A stretch of 64,000 nt of DNA, taken from positions 310,001-374,000 of the forward strand of contig JAAKBF010000078.1 in the NCBI GenBank assembly GCA_012656075.1, read 5' to 3'. The notes below the pieces were generated by a model. The model made no database searches, was not told the DNA's origin, and saw only the letters and a list, made by a program, of their open reading frames with translations. How positions within the stretch are numbered: position 1 is the stretch's first letter; each line of letters begins with the position of its first letter. A program made the position numbers and the translations under genes. Below, piece by piece: positions 34,180 through 45,399 of this stretch. Source of the DNA: Phytophthora hibernalis (Eukaryota; Oomycota; Peronosporomycetes; Peronosporales; Peronosporaceae).

Positions 34180-37100
34180 TTAAGTTTGACTATTAATAAC
34201 TACATTGTGTAAGATATCGACGATCTGCAGACTGCCTTGTTTGTCCAAGACGTGGTTGAACTCTGAACATCCTGCCGACTGGATGCAAGCAGGACAGCCA
34301 TCAGAGCACAGGCACTCGCTTGCAATCGCCCATGCCTTTTCAATAATCTATCAGAGAGAAGTATTGTGAGTGAATGGTCTTGAATATGCAAGACACGTGC
34401 ACGAACCTTAGGAAGCACTTTGACGATTTCGGGCACTAAACCACTCCCTCCTTCTCGTCGCTCGAAGATCGTAACGCGATTTGGTCTGTAGCGCAAACAC
34501 AACAGCCAACACTATTAACACTTTGCTCATTGTCAGTAAGGGCGTCACCAACGTACTTGACGCGCTGCTCGAATTCATTCACGTGTTCCGTGCCAACATC
34601 CTCCGCATCACACAGCACAAACAGACGCACCACGGCTACAAAGAGGTGGCCGACACCATGCAGTGCTGCAGTCCACGATGCTCCACCCCTGGCTTCCACT
34701 TGGTTGCGAATTTCAGCTGGGAATTCAAGCCATACAGCTTCCCCGAACGACTGCATGGGTGGCAAAGAGAACTCGTTTGTCCCCAACGCTCGCATGGTAC
34801 GTTTTCCAACATCGTTGACCCGAAAACCCGCGTCAGGATGGAAACGGTACCCACGCAAACCAGAACAGAGTCTCTTTTTGCTTTCTCGCTTCCATGTTCA
34901 AAGTGCGCGGTACTGTGTATGCGTACAACTTCCAGATCTGTATAATCCCGACAAGTCGTGAAGTAAGTGAGTGGCTGCTGGCACTTCTTCGCAAATGCGA
35001 TGCGCTGGTCGTTGTCTAGGCGAGTGATCAGATACTCCTGTGCCTGGTGAAGATACACTGCGGTGGGGTACACTTGGAAGAAGGCTCTGTCGCCTGGAAT
35101 TTCATCCAGTACTTCGCCGTCGGCTCCATCATTGTTGACGTTGTTGCTTGGTATCACCACCGAGTAGGTTTCATCGCAGATGCTGCGCAAGCTCACAGCA
35201 CGAAACTTCTTCGGCATACACGAATGAATTCGATAGTTGGTGCGTCCATCAGTCTCTGTACACTTCATCAATTTGCGCTCTTTAACAAGAGGCTGGAGTA
35301 TCTCGTTAATCTCCGACACCACCGTTTGCTCACAGCCTTCACCTCGGCGATTTTGGCTTTCAGACATTATCCCAAATACGTATGAATCGATGTAACCCGT
35401 TCCAGACTGTGAAGAATAAAGCGCTGACTCACGAGCAGCGCACAGCAAGTGTTGGCCGAGGACACGTTGATTCATCGGGTTGAGACTCACGGCTTCTGGC
35501 TCCAGCTGGAAAAGCTCCATGGCGTGTTCCTTCTGGGCAAAGTGTTGATCCAGTGGTGCATCAAAGCACACAATGATTGCTACAGATTCCTTTTGTTTCG
35601 ATTGCTGCTGTCGACGCCCTGCACGACCGGCTTGTTGCCACAAGGAAGCGATGCTCGTCGGGAGTCCGAGATGTATAGTACAGTCCAACTCCCCGATATC
35701 AATACCTAACTCCAAAGCGTTCGTTGCCACAACACCCAGCAAGTCTCCATTAAACAGGCGCTGCTCAATCCGCCGTCTGGACTCCAGGGTATACCCACCG
35801 CGATAGGAGCAAACCCGATGAATGAGATTTTGAGTGCTGGGATCGGCCTTCAGAATCGAGTGAAGATTCATCAATACCAGTTCCGTTAGTTTTCTGCCGC
35901 GACAAAGAGGAGCGTAGCGATTTCTGCTTCAACTAAGCGACCAAGGATTTTGGCTCCTTGAAAAATCGGACTGGTGCTCGTTTGGGGCTCTTCGGATCGA
36001 TCTTCATCATTAGACTTTGGTAGGTTTGATGTGCCGTCGATACGCTTGCGTTTTCTCGACGCCAATGCAGATGAAGAAAGGTGTGATGAATCTGGTTGGT
36101 CACGGTCGGTCTCCACTTGCTTCACGTTCTTCTTCTCAGACACCTTCGGGTTCCAGACGCAGAATAGTTTTTCAATAGACGGAGCTCCGTCCTTTGTGAT
36201 AACCTTGAGTGGGCGCTGGCGAAAGAAATGCAGATTGGGTGGGCCCTCCTCTGATCTTGCTTCGGCAGAAATGTTCGCAGACAAAACTTCGGGCCGAGGC
36301 GGAAGCGTTGGCAGTAACTGTCGGAAGTGTGCTTCCGGGTTTTGGATTGTGGCCGAGCAGCAGACCACCTGCGGGTTGGACCCATAGAGCGCACACAGGC
36401 GAAATAATCGGCGGAAAACGCACGCTACATGCGATCCAAATATGCCGCGATACATATGTGCTTCATCCACAACCAGCATTCTAACCCAGCAAAACACGAC
36501 GAGATATGTAGTGAGTACTTCGCCAGATTTCGTAAAAATGAAATCGAGAGTAACAGCTGAACGTTTACCTGAGCTTTGATAACACGTTCTTCCATTGCCG
36601 ATGCTGAGGGAGTATTGTTAGGTGAAGCATATCTGGGTTCGTGAGGAATATCCGCGTTTCACGGATGACCATCGAGCGGCTTTTCATAGGCGTATCACCA
36701 TCCTGTACAGCAGCAAGGATATCAATTAGAAGTTAACCCGCTCAGTTAGCGCATTTCACCGTCCCTCACAAATGTTGCGCCAAGATGAAGCGGCAGTTCA
36801 GCTGCCCCCAAGAACCGTCTCAGAGACTTGAGTTGATCCTGTGCCAAGGCTTTTGTCGGGAACAAATACATGAATGTGGCGTCGGGGCCTTGGAGCAGTG
36901 TATCCAACATCGGAACATTGTACGCCAATGATTTCCCACTCGCCGTAGCCGTAGACAACACCACATTCTCTCCACGTCGGATCGCACCAATTGCGTCAAA
37001 CTGGTGCGAGTACAGCTGCTTAATACTGTAGCACTTCTCCAGCGCTTCACAAACTTGTGGCGACAGCTGCAGCATCTCTAGATCACAATACTGAGCTTTA

Positions 37101-37719
37101 CGTGAGCGGCGCCGCTCTACATGCACAATTTGATCTCGGTACATATCCATCTGCTGCAGCATCGTCAGGACCGACGATCCCCAGTCATTTTGAGCTTGAA
37201 CCTGTTTTCGGCTTCGGACTTGGGGTCTTCTGTAGTACACTGGCAGTATCACTTTTCTCCGTATAAATCTCTGTTTCATTGGATTTCTCCACCAAATTGC
37301 TATTTTTCTGTAATGCCACATCGAACATTTTTTTCTCTTGGAACTTGCTCGTTGACTGGTTTGGGGCACCAACGGGAACGTCACAACTTCAACGTCTTCA
37401 TCACTCGAGGGCGTAGGACTGAAGACGTCGTCTGCAGCAATTAAATTAATATACAAGTCAGAAAAATAAAAAATAATGGTAACTTAATCGAAATCATCCT
37501 GCCTGCTCGTATCTGGATGTTTGAATTAGGACGTCCTAAAACGAGGAGTTCTGGGGCGATAGTGGATAATTCCACGAGGTTTTCACGCGTGAGCTGCGCG
37601 CTGCCCAAACTGTTGGCCACACGCAACACGCTGCGCACAGTCGGCGCAGTGCGGCGCTTGGCCACGAAGCAGAAGGCGGCGTCCACCAGCGCGAAGTGGC
37701 GGCGCAGCATGGAATCCAT
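34180..37719 (-). CDS. Hrq1/MrfA-type DEAH-box DNA helicase with DUF1998 cysteine cluster
   Basis: A RecQ4-related 3'-5' DNA helicase, probably nuclear and acting in DNA-damage repair. It starts at the ATG at 37719. Motifs in order: Walker A STATASGKSLAYN; YLFPTKALAQDQLKSL; VVDEAHMYRGIFGSHV (DEAH); VCCSATIQNP; GGYTLESRRRIEQRLFNG; ATNALELGIDIGELDCTIHL; WQQAGRAGRR. The C-terminal domain ends ECLCSDGCPACIQSAGC, the four-Cys metal site typical of DUF1998 helicases. Introns include 34348-34406 and 34486-34556; an exon near 36,730-36,590 (DGDTPMKSRSMVIRETRIF) links Walker A to DEAH. One-base losses occur near 34,857 and 35,898. The join between the first two exons near 37,470 is not resolved. An Inr-like CATTATCCAAAAT lies just upstream of the start. 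Confidence 0.85.
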
Positions 37720-37882
37720 TTTTTGGCTATTTTGGATAATGTTTTATTTTGGTTTATATTTGGATAATATTTATGTGCTTGTTATATTTCGTACTTAGTG
37801 GATATGAACATATCTGTAAGTACTACGTTGAAAGTACTAACGTAAATAGTACTTCCTCAATCGGCACAAAGCTGCCAGCACC

Positions 37883-40606
37883 TCATGGAACTTCCATGAT
37901 AGAAGACTTTGCTCTCTGGACAAAACCCACCTGCTCAGTTTTCTCCACGGATAAAGTTACGCCAAAGGTGTAGCCTCGGAGAGCTTGTAGTTTTCGGCAC
38001 TGGCACTGTACCATGTGCAACGACATCGGGTATGATAATGTTCCGAGGTTTGGATCGATGTGCCAGCGTAACAGCAACTGATTGAAAGTTCGGATAACAT
38101 TGCGGCGTGGCAAAAGTCTAGCAACAAGCAGCAATACAACTGAGCCAGCTTGATATACGTGTTCGCCATAGAAAAGATAACCAGTTAGAAGCAACGCCTC
38201 AACTGTGGAGCAGCGTGTATCCATGTACATGGTGTACGCGAAATCGTCGCAGTCATTGAACAGCCTCGTAAAAGGAGCCCCAGACAGTTTTCCTCAAATG
38301 ATGTGAGTCGTTGCTTCGTTGGCTGCCCTCCTACCAAGCCGGCATTGCTGACTCGATAGTGATACATTTGGGCGCTTGGGTAGCACTTCTTGTACATTTT
38401 GAATAGGAATGTGGTAATCGCGGCTACCAATCCAAGTGCCAGCGAAGCGAGAGCAACCACAAATACCAAATTGTACGTGAACACGTAGCAAGAATCTTGG
38501 AGACCACAATACTTGGCACCGAGTGTAGATGTTCGGCGTAGCAGCTGACCATTCTTATCGCCAATGAATGCCAGAGATGTGAGCCGATACGAGGAAACCA
38601 CTGCACCAACACTAACAGTAGCTGCAAGCAACATGACTTCCACGGGAGACGAAAATATCTGTCGAGAACTTGGTCGCCACTTCGAGCCTTGATCATATTG
38701 ACACTCGAGTACGCGAATGCGAAAAGCACAACGACAGATTGAGCACCGAAGCCGATGACAGTGTACCCGTCGATAGTCCGAGGTAGTACATGTACATATT
38801 CGAGTTGAACGCCTGGTGATACGTAATTTGTGCCAGGTAAAATGGCTGCATACGGCCATTTTGACAGCGGTAGGCCCAGATCTGTGCAAGAATCACAGAG
38901 CGCTTGTGCGACATCACTTGGTATAGACTAATGATGCCCATAATTAGGATTTGAGATACCACGACGCAAGGCAGGAGGCTAAGCTCCACGGTATCTGCGT
39001 ACCGACTGCGGAACACACTGATGATTTGTTCAAGCCGTGTAGAATCTGTCAAGCTCAGGTCGTTTGTGTATTCCCACTCGGAGTTGTATTGATTGCGAAC
39101 GCAGACATCACCGGTAGAACAAACTGGTAGGTCATCGGGAGCTTGCAGTGTTAACCCGTACGAGCGCCAGTGATCCAAGAGAGTACATGTATCCTCGACG
39201 TAAACGCCAGTTGTATTCACCGTACGAACTCGACAACCAGCGTAGTAGGACAGGAAAAGAGGCTGCATGACAGTGGTGAGTCCGTAGATTGTTGGCTTTG
39301 TCGTAATATAGCGTGAAATGGTAGGGAGACTACTTCCAGTGAACTCGTACGGGAACAACTTCAGGATATCGGGAACTACCGCCAACAAGTCTTCTCCTTC
39401 AGTGGCATAAGCTAGCTTCTCTCCAATGATTCCCTCATTCTGAATATCGGGCCGATAATCCGTGTAGTGTGGGAATGTATTGATGTCAGCGACAGGCACG
39501 GAGGAATATTCCGAGCTCCCCTTCACCGACTGAAACTTGTGAAGGCGTAAAAGAATGCCAATATTCCATCGCGAGACACACAAATCCTTTCTCTCGACAA
39601 CAACTTCAAGCTCACGCCTCATCTGTGGGGAAGTGACAGTCCCAGTGTGTTGATCACGCTTAAAACGCCGTCCGGACCGCTAGCAAACACGACGTTAGGC
39701 GTCCCCCAGTCGTTTGTTCCCGTTGAACACACAGCTCCGTTGGCATCGAGGTCGTCCGCAAGAGCGATCGCCGCGGGCGTTAATTGACTATAATCGTTGT
39801 TCGCCACGGCTTCGATAGCGATGGCTTGCATGTCTTCGTACGCTGGTTTACTTAGAATTGCGTCGGTTCCGAAGGCACTCAACTGGATCAGTACCTTTCG
39901 GCATGAGCAAATGCACCCAGAGCAACCACCATGCATGACCAGGGATGTTAAAAGAAAGCCTTCTGAAAGAATGAAATCTTCTTTTGATTAAAAGAAGATA
40001 AAAGAAGAAATCAAGCAGTCTTCTTTTAATGAAAACATGGATCTGCCAGTACTCTGTCAGCTCCATCCGATTGCCAGTATCTAGTTCAAAATACTCGTCT
40101 TGACTTTGAAAACAGATCCGTTCTGATCAAATACAGCGAAAATCGCTCCACCCCGTACAAGGGTGAACTCTTTCAAAAAATATGATTCTTAGCAAAGTCA
40201 TAAAATAGTGACTATAATACTACTAGTATGATTAAAAGAAGAAAAAGAAGACGCCCACCTATTCTGACCGATCTTATTTTGCATTACAAGAAGATAAAAG
40301 AAACTTGATTAAAGAAAGCTTAACATCCCTGTGCATGACCGGGTCGAGTTGGCTGTAGGCGAAGTAGCTGTCCTTGGCCTCGATAAAGAAAGTTGCGCTG
40401 GAGATGTAACCAGTAATGCCACACACAACGAGCAATAAGCAGCGGAGCGAACAAACACCGCCCGCTCACAGCCAAGACCGCCTGTAGCACTGAAGGGTGG
40501 AGCGCCGATCTCCAGTTGCGATTACTGTCTTGACGCTGCTTCTCCGCAATGTACTGGGTCGCCCATGTTCCGCTTCGCTCTACGTCCGTGCTCGGTTCTT
40601 TTGAGT
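37883..40606 (-). CDS. Oomycete multi-pass membrane protein, split by a MITE and with frame changes
   Basis: A large membrane protein that I associate with a multicopy Phytophthora family of unknown function. The N-terminal part reads WATQYIAEKQRQDSNRNW, then a hydrophobic segment and FFIEAKDSYFAYSQLDP, where a 392-bp element (39,940-40,331) interrupts it. Coding resumes with VMHGGCSGCICSCRK in the same frame once element and target duplication are set aside. A long extracytoplasmic region with paired Cys follows (YYAGCRVRTVNTTGVYVEDT). Then come membrane helices with the phrases QVMSHKRSVILAQIWAYRCQ, YLAQITYHQAFNSN and VNMIKARSGDQVLD, and a C-terminus ending about 37,883. Four frame changes (near 39,620, 38,700, 38,660 and 38,250) all have the sign of one missing base. 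The start near 40,606 is uncertain. Confidence 0.6.
39940..40331. mobile_element. Non-autonomous hAT-like DNA transposon (MITE), 392 bp
   Basis: Perfect 12-bp terminal inverted repeats CAGGGATGTTAA (39,940-39,951) and TTAACATCCCTG (40,320-40,331), flanked by the 8-bp direct repeat TGCATGAC (39,932-39,939 and 40,332-40,339). An 8-bp duplication and CAGGG termini are hallmarks of hAT elements. The interior is AT-rich with repeated AAAAGAAGA motifs on both strands and no coding capacity. It sits inside a coding region, and the reading frame is continuous across the inferred empty site. Confidence 0.85.
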
Positions 40607-41254
40607 GTCCATGGTTGCGACGCTAACCTGTCCGAAGCGAAAGTGAAGATGGGTCTACATGCCGAGACGGTCACAAGGCGAGGACCATCCTAACTTTGGG
40701 ACGTTGCGTCTAGCACGAAAACCGATCGTTCAGAACGACGTACATGTAGACACGCAAGACCAGATAACAAGAAGGTTTTGACGGTTTTGGGATAAGTCAC
40801 GTGATACATGTACGTTGAAGAGGCTGTCGTGTGTACTTGCGTTTCCAAACACCAAAGAGGTCTTTTCGGCCTTAGCAAACAAGACTCGATGTTCTGTTCC
40901 GAACGATTACTGGACTACGGTAACATCAATACTGCACATCGTATATCCATGCAATGCACTACATGCATATTTATACAATGAATTCCATGAAACCTGGTCA
41001 GCGTTAGCAGCCAGCTGGTCTAACTAAACGTAAACTTTCGTCTTATGTGTGGTGTGTCCCTCGAATACGCTAGTCCCGCCTAAGATATAGGACCCAGATC
41101 CAGCGTGCTAGAAAAAGTGTTGAACACTCACACGGACTCAACATGATATCACAATCTATTCTAAAAATGCGATTCTGTGATCTCATTTCGATTGTCACTC
41201 AAATCCTACAGCAATGCCAAGTTCACATCTCACTAGTACATGTAATAATCCTGG

Positions 41255-41345
41255 TCCCAGTGTGTTGATCATGCTTAAAACGCCGCAATAAAGACGGCGT
41301 CCCAGTCGTTCGTTCCCGTTGACCACGCAGCGAGGTCATAGATCT
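41255..41345 (-). repeat. Diverged duplicate fragment of the membrane-protein gene
   Basis: About 90 bp resemble 39,634-39,730 of the neighbouring gene. Shared strings include CCCAGTGTGTTGATCA, GCTTAAAACGCCG, GGCGTC and CCCAGTCGTT. An internal segment of about 20 bp is missing here. It is a partial copy without coding value. Confidence 0.65.
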
Positions 41346-41379
41346 CTCAGCTGGAACGGACTGAAGCGCGAAACACCGA

Positions 41380-41600
41380 ATTTCAGATTCTTGGTTACGA
41401 AAACCAACCTATGAGAACCAGCGAAGTTTGACCAGTTCAGGTTTTGCAGATTCGTTTTGGAGCTCTGCTCGACAGTCAAGCTTGCAGTGGTTCAGCTCGA
41501 AGGTCGCTATAGATCGAGAAGGTTCCAACGTTCGACTAATGTCTACATGTAATTAGCCACAAAAACTAAAGTTCTCGGGTTTAACGGTTCGCGAGAAACG
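41380..41600 (+). repeat. Dispersed repeat, copy 1 (inverted relative to 49,200-49,560)
   Basis: Shares ordered blocks with the reverse complement of 49,200-49,560, including AAGCGCGAAAC, AGCGAAG, CCAGTTCAGGTTTT, GACAGTCA, GCTTGCAGT and GAAGGTCGCTATA. It has the dispersed, diverged look of a MITE-like family. It also contains AACTAAAGTTCTC, which equals the terminus of the small element at 62,098. Confidence 0.6.
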
Positions 41601-42032
41601 TGGAGCGAGCTTCAGTGCAACACTTCAACTTAGCGCTCCAACCGTCTTCGACGACACAAGCGCCATGTTGCCTCGAAAAGCATACATGACACTACTTCGA
41701 AGTAATATAGTACATGTAGCTGATTTGAATTCCTATTATATTTTAGGCTAAGTCAAAGTTTCTTTGGAGTACCGGTATTTCAAATTGGAATACTGGAATA
41801 CCGGTACTCATAGACTTTTACCAGAATAAAATCTTAAATAATAAAATACTATCCATTTTTTTTAGATTATTTTTCAATTTACAAATCCGAAAAGAATCAC
41901 AATTGGGCTCAAAATTTGACTAACGTTATATTTAATTTAAAAATACTTTTTCGTAATATTCAATCACTCGATTTCCAAAGAAAAATTGCGACTTCTAGGA
42001 CGATATTCTACCTTGATATTCGCGGGATCAAC

Positions 42033-43733
42033 ATGGAGCTCGGCTGGGAGAACTCATGTACGTACGCGTCTGTACCTCCGCCCCAGGGCACCCCAGGCGC
42101 TGCAAACAACACCCACTTGTTACCAAGACGCTTGTAATGTCATCGCTACCCGTTGCACTCTCTAACTCTCTCTGGTTGTGTCGCTATCTCCTGTTATTCA
42201 GACTCAGAGGGCTATGGATTGAACCAAGGGTGCGTCTCCAGGCCATTTTCATTGCTCTACCGTAGTTTACAGTTGTGTTCTACTGTTCTACTGTTCTACC
42301 AGTTACGGGGACGAGGCGACGGCTCTGACGGGCGAAAACAAGCCCCGCATCCTGCTCATGGGGTTACGCAGGTCGAGTGCACGTAGAACTCTACCTTGGT
42401 GCTCTACCATATTGAAGCTCACTCTACCTCTTACTACAGGAGCGGCAAGTCCAGTATCCAACGCGTGGTGTTCCACAAGATGTCGCCCCACGAGACGCTC
42501 TTCCTGGAAGGCACCAACAGCCTCGACATCAAGTACATCGCCAACAACTCGTTCGTGCAGTTCCAGATCTGGGACTTCCCAGGAGACTATGACTTCAAAG
42601 GTGGCTGGAGGCTCTCTTGGATGGAGAAATATTGAAAAGATGCTGACTGTGCTGTACTGTAGAGGACCTGGTGTACGGCGGACAGCTCGTGAACGAGGAG
42701 ATGATCTTCAGCAACTGCGGCTCCATCGTGTTCGTCATTGACGCGCAGGACGAGCCGTACGCTGAGGCTCTGGCGCGGCTGCACGACACAGTGACGCGCG
42801 CCCACCGCTACAACCCGGACATCCTGTTTGAGGTGTTCATCCACAAGGTGGACGGCGACCTGTTCCTCTCGGACGACCACAAGATCGGTACGGAGTGGAG
42901 CAATTGGTTGATGAAGAACTTTTGTTAACTTGAGGAGTGCGAAGACTGTCAGCGCGAAATTCAGCAGCAGATCATGGATGAGATTAACGACGGAGAGCTC
43001 GACATCCACATGAGCTTCTACCTGACCAGCATCTACGACCACTCGATTTTCGAGGCGTTCAGCAAGGTCGTCCAGAAGCTCATCCCGCAGCTGCCGACTC
43101 TGGAGAACCTGCTTAACATTCTCATCACGGTGAGTGCAAGCACGACAAGTGCTGTTACATGCTGTTAAAGATGGCGATCTGACTTTGGTATTTGTTTTTT
43201 CTCGTTTGTGTTCCTGCCAGAGTTGCAACATGGAGAAGTCGTTCCTGTTCGACGTCGTGAGCAAGGTGTACATCGCGACGGACAGTAACCCTGTCGACAT
43301 GCAGTCGTATGAGCTGTGCAGCGACATGATCGATGTTGTCATCGATGTGTCCTGCATCTATGGGTAAGCGAAGTCGCTGCTTATAGTTCGTACACTTGCT
43401 AATTTAAATTTTCCGCTACAGAATGAAAGATGAGGGCGACGGCGACGGACTGGCATACGACGCAAAGTCGTCATCGGTGATCAAGCTCAACAACGGCATG
43501 GTTCTTTACCTCCGCGAAGTGAACAAGTAAGCCTTGATACTCTGTGGTTTCTTGCATCACGTTGATAGCTCACCCGATGTATGTGCTTATTGCTTTGTCT
43601 TGTTAGTTATTTGGCTCTGGTGTGCTTGTTGCGTGCCGAAAACTTTATGAAGCAAGGAATCATCGACTACAACATCGACTGCTTCAAGTCTGCCATTGGT
43701 GACGTCTTCAAGGCACCGAAGGCGATCGAGTAG
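42033..43733 (+). CDS. RagC/RagD-type small GTPase (Gtr2)
   Basis: The RagC/D half of the Rag heterodimer that recruits TORC1 to the lysosome or vacuole in response to amino acids. All nine exons can be read: 42033-42057, 42202-42229, 42303-42371, 42440-42600, 42663-42887, 42945-43129, 43221-43363, 43422-43526 and 43607-43733. Every intron is GT..AG and every junction keeps frame, giving 355 residues. G-domain motifs are the P-loop LLMGLRRSGKSSIQ, switch II WDFPGDYDF and the base-specificity motif FIHKVDG. LHMSFYLTSIYDHSIF-type sequence (here DIHMSFYLTSIYDHSIFEAF) and VDMQSYELCSDMIDVVID in the roadblock C-terminal domain are near-identical to animal RagC. The gene is intact. It converges with the syntaxin gene, which ends 128 bp away. 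Confidence 0.95.
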
Positions 43734-43861
43734 GTCGATTAAAAGCTTTCAAGTACGAATGGAGAAGAGGTATTGTCCAGAACAAGATGCGTAAGCAAAA
43801 GGAAGCTCACTTTTTGCAGTGATAGCGCTGCTAAACATGAAACTTCTGTTGGTTCGTGCCT

Positions 43862-45152
43862 CTACGATGCTTTCTTCAGGACCAGTGCGATGATAACGAT
43901 TGCCAACAGAATGGCAACTCCGATACCAAGCAGGCAGCACATTTTCTTACGGTGCGCTTTCTGGTATTTGATCGCTTTCTGGACTTCTTGGTTGCCTTGC
44001 TCCACATAGTTGGCGGCTGTGCGCACCTGATGGTCAATTTGGTCGAGTAACTCGCCCTGCTGCTCTACTAGCAGGGCCAAGTCCAAGAACATTTGATGGA
44101 GTTCAGCTACGCTCTGCTCCAGCTTCAGCACGTCCTGATATTTATCCTGGCAGTGAAGAAACACGTCCGTGATGGATTCGGCGGCCCCACCCTGCAGGAT
44201 GGCGCTCTTGTAAATGGATCCGGGGTCACCCGAGCGCATGACAGCGTCAATCTCCGCCTCAGATGCATCCGGCTTCACGATCTGCACTTGTCGCTTCACT
44301 TTGTTCTTCATATCGTTCTTGTACTTCTGTTGGGCTTTTGGTAGTCCTTCATGGAGTCCATGAACTTCTTTGTCAGGGTAGCGCACATATTATCACGGAT
44401 TCTGCAACAACAGTCAGTAAAATTATCGGGCCCTGGCGATATTATCAACTGCAAAGACACACCTGATCTCTGACAGCGGCGTGGATTTCTCTTTCTTCCT
44501 CTCGGCAGACTCCTTCTTCAGCATTTCGAGTAAACCCTTCGCATGGGCGGCAAGTTTATTTGTTGTATCGATGACGAAGCCAAGCTCAGTACTGACGGCT
44601 GAAATTGTGAGAACAAGTTAGCAAGAAAAATCGAGTTGGAGAATGATGCTGTTCATCGTACCCTGCTCTTCGACATTCGATGTCGCGAGAATCGCTTTTC
44701 CATTCAGCTCGGTAATCTGCTGCGAGGCGAGACTGCAGCATATACATGTAAGAGCAGAAGCAAGGTTACCACCACAAAGCACTGAGAGCAAGAAACGAAA
44801 CCACGCAAACGCACCTAATGTTGGCGAGGTCCATTTGCATGTCCTCGACATCCTTGAAGAATGCCTCCATGAACTTTGGCCGAACGACACCGCGTCTGTA
44901 CAGATAGGTAACACACACGACATCAGCAACCGCAACCAATAGCGATAGTAAGTAGGTTTCAACAGCGGCGAGTTCACCTCTAACATCGATTCACAGAACA
45001 GCAAGAGGAACGAGCGTCCGTTAGTTCTGAAAGGCAACATCTCTAATTCCAGGTTGAAGCGGATGGAAAGTACAAGGTACACACCTCGACATCTATCGCG
45101 ACTTGGTCCGCTGGAGGGCCTTGCCCTTGATTTCTGCAAGGCGGTCCAACAT
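43862..45152 (-). CDS. Qa-SNARE, syntaxin 1/Sso1-like
   Basis: A plasma-membrane-type syntaxin that drives vesicle fusion. The first exon from the ATG at 45152 reads MLDRLAEIKGKALQ, as in syntaxins. Later exons give VVRPKFMEAFFKDVEDMQMD and ELNGKAILATSNVEEQ, then AAHAKGLLEMLKKESAERKK, the Habc three-helix part. The last exon holds the SNARE helix (DKYQDVLKLEQSVAELHQMF, LLVEQQGELLDQIDHQVRTA) with the central-layer Gln expected of Qa-SNAREs, followed by the tail anchor CCLLGIGVAILLAIVIIALV. Introns are short, near 44,400-44,465, 44,600-44,660, 44,735-44,815 and 44,895-44,985. One base appears lost near 44,338, in a run of T, and one near 45,110. The exon near 45,000 is uncertain. Confidence 0.85.
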
Positions 45153-45399
45153 CGCAACTACTTTGTCGCCGTCACCGTCGCTCGCCCGATCGGCTTATGC
45201 GATGTTGCAAGTGCAGCGGTTGTTGAGCGCAGGACACTTGCACTTGTACGCCTATCTATAGACAGTGCCTGAGCTCCTGGTCCGCGACGAGAAAGGCGGC
45301 ACTTTGCACTTATGAAAACACAGTTAGGATGAAAGGATTCACATTATGGCATTCTATTCTATTCACACTTCCACTACTTCTGCCAGTAACTTAGTTTAC

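Larger units (their letters stand above)
40607..42032. other. Intergenic, repeat-rich region
   Basis: No gene seen. It contains five TACATGTA palindromes (about 40,740, 40,805, 41,237, 41,542 and 41,710), a gene fragment at 41,255 and a repeat at 41,380 (both listed separately), and AT-rich sequence up to the RagC/D start. Confidence 0.5.
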
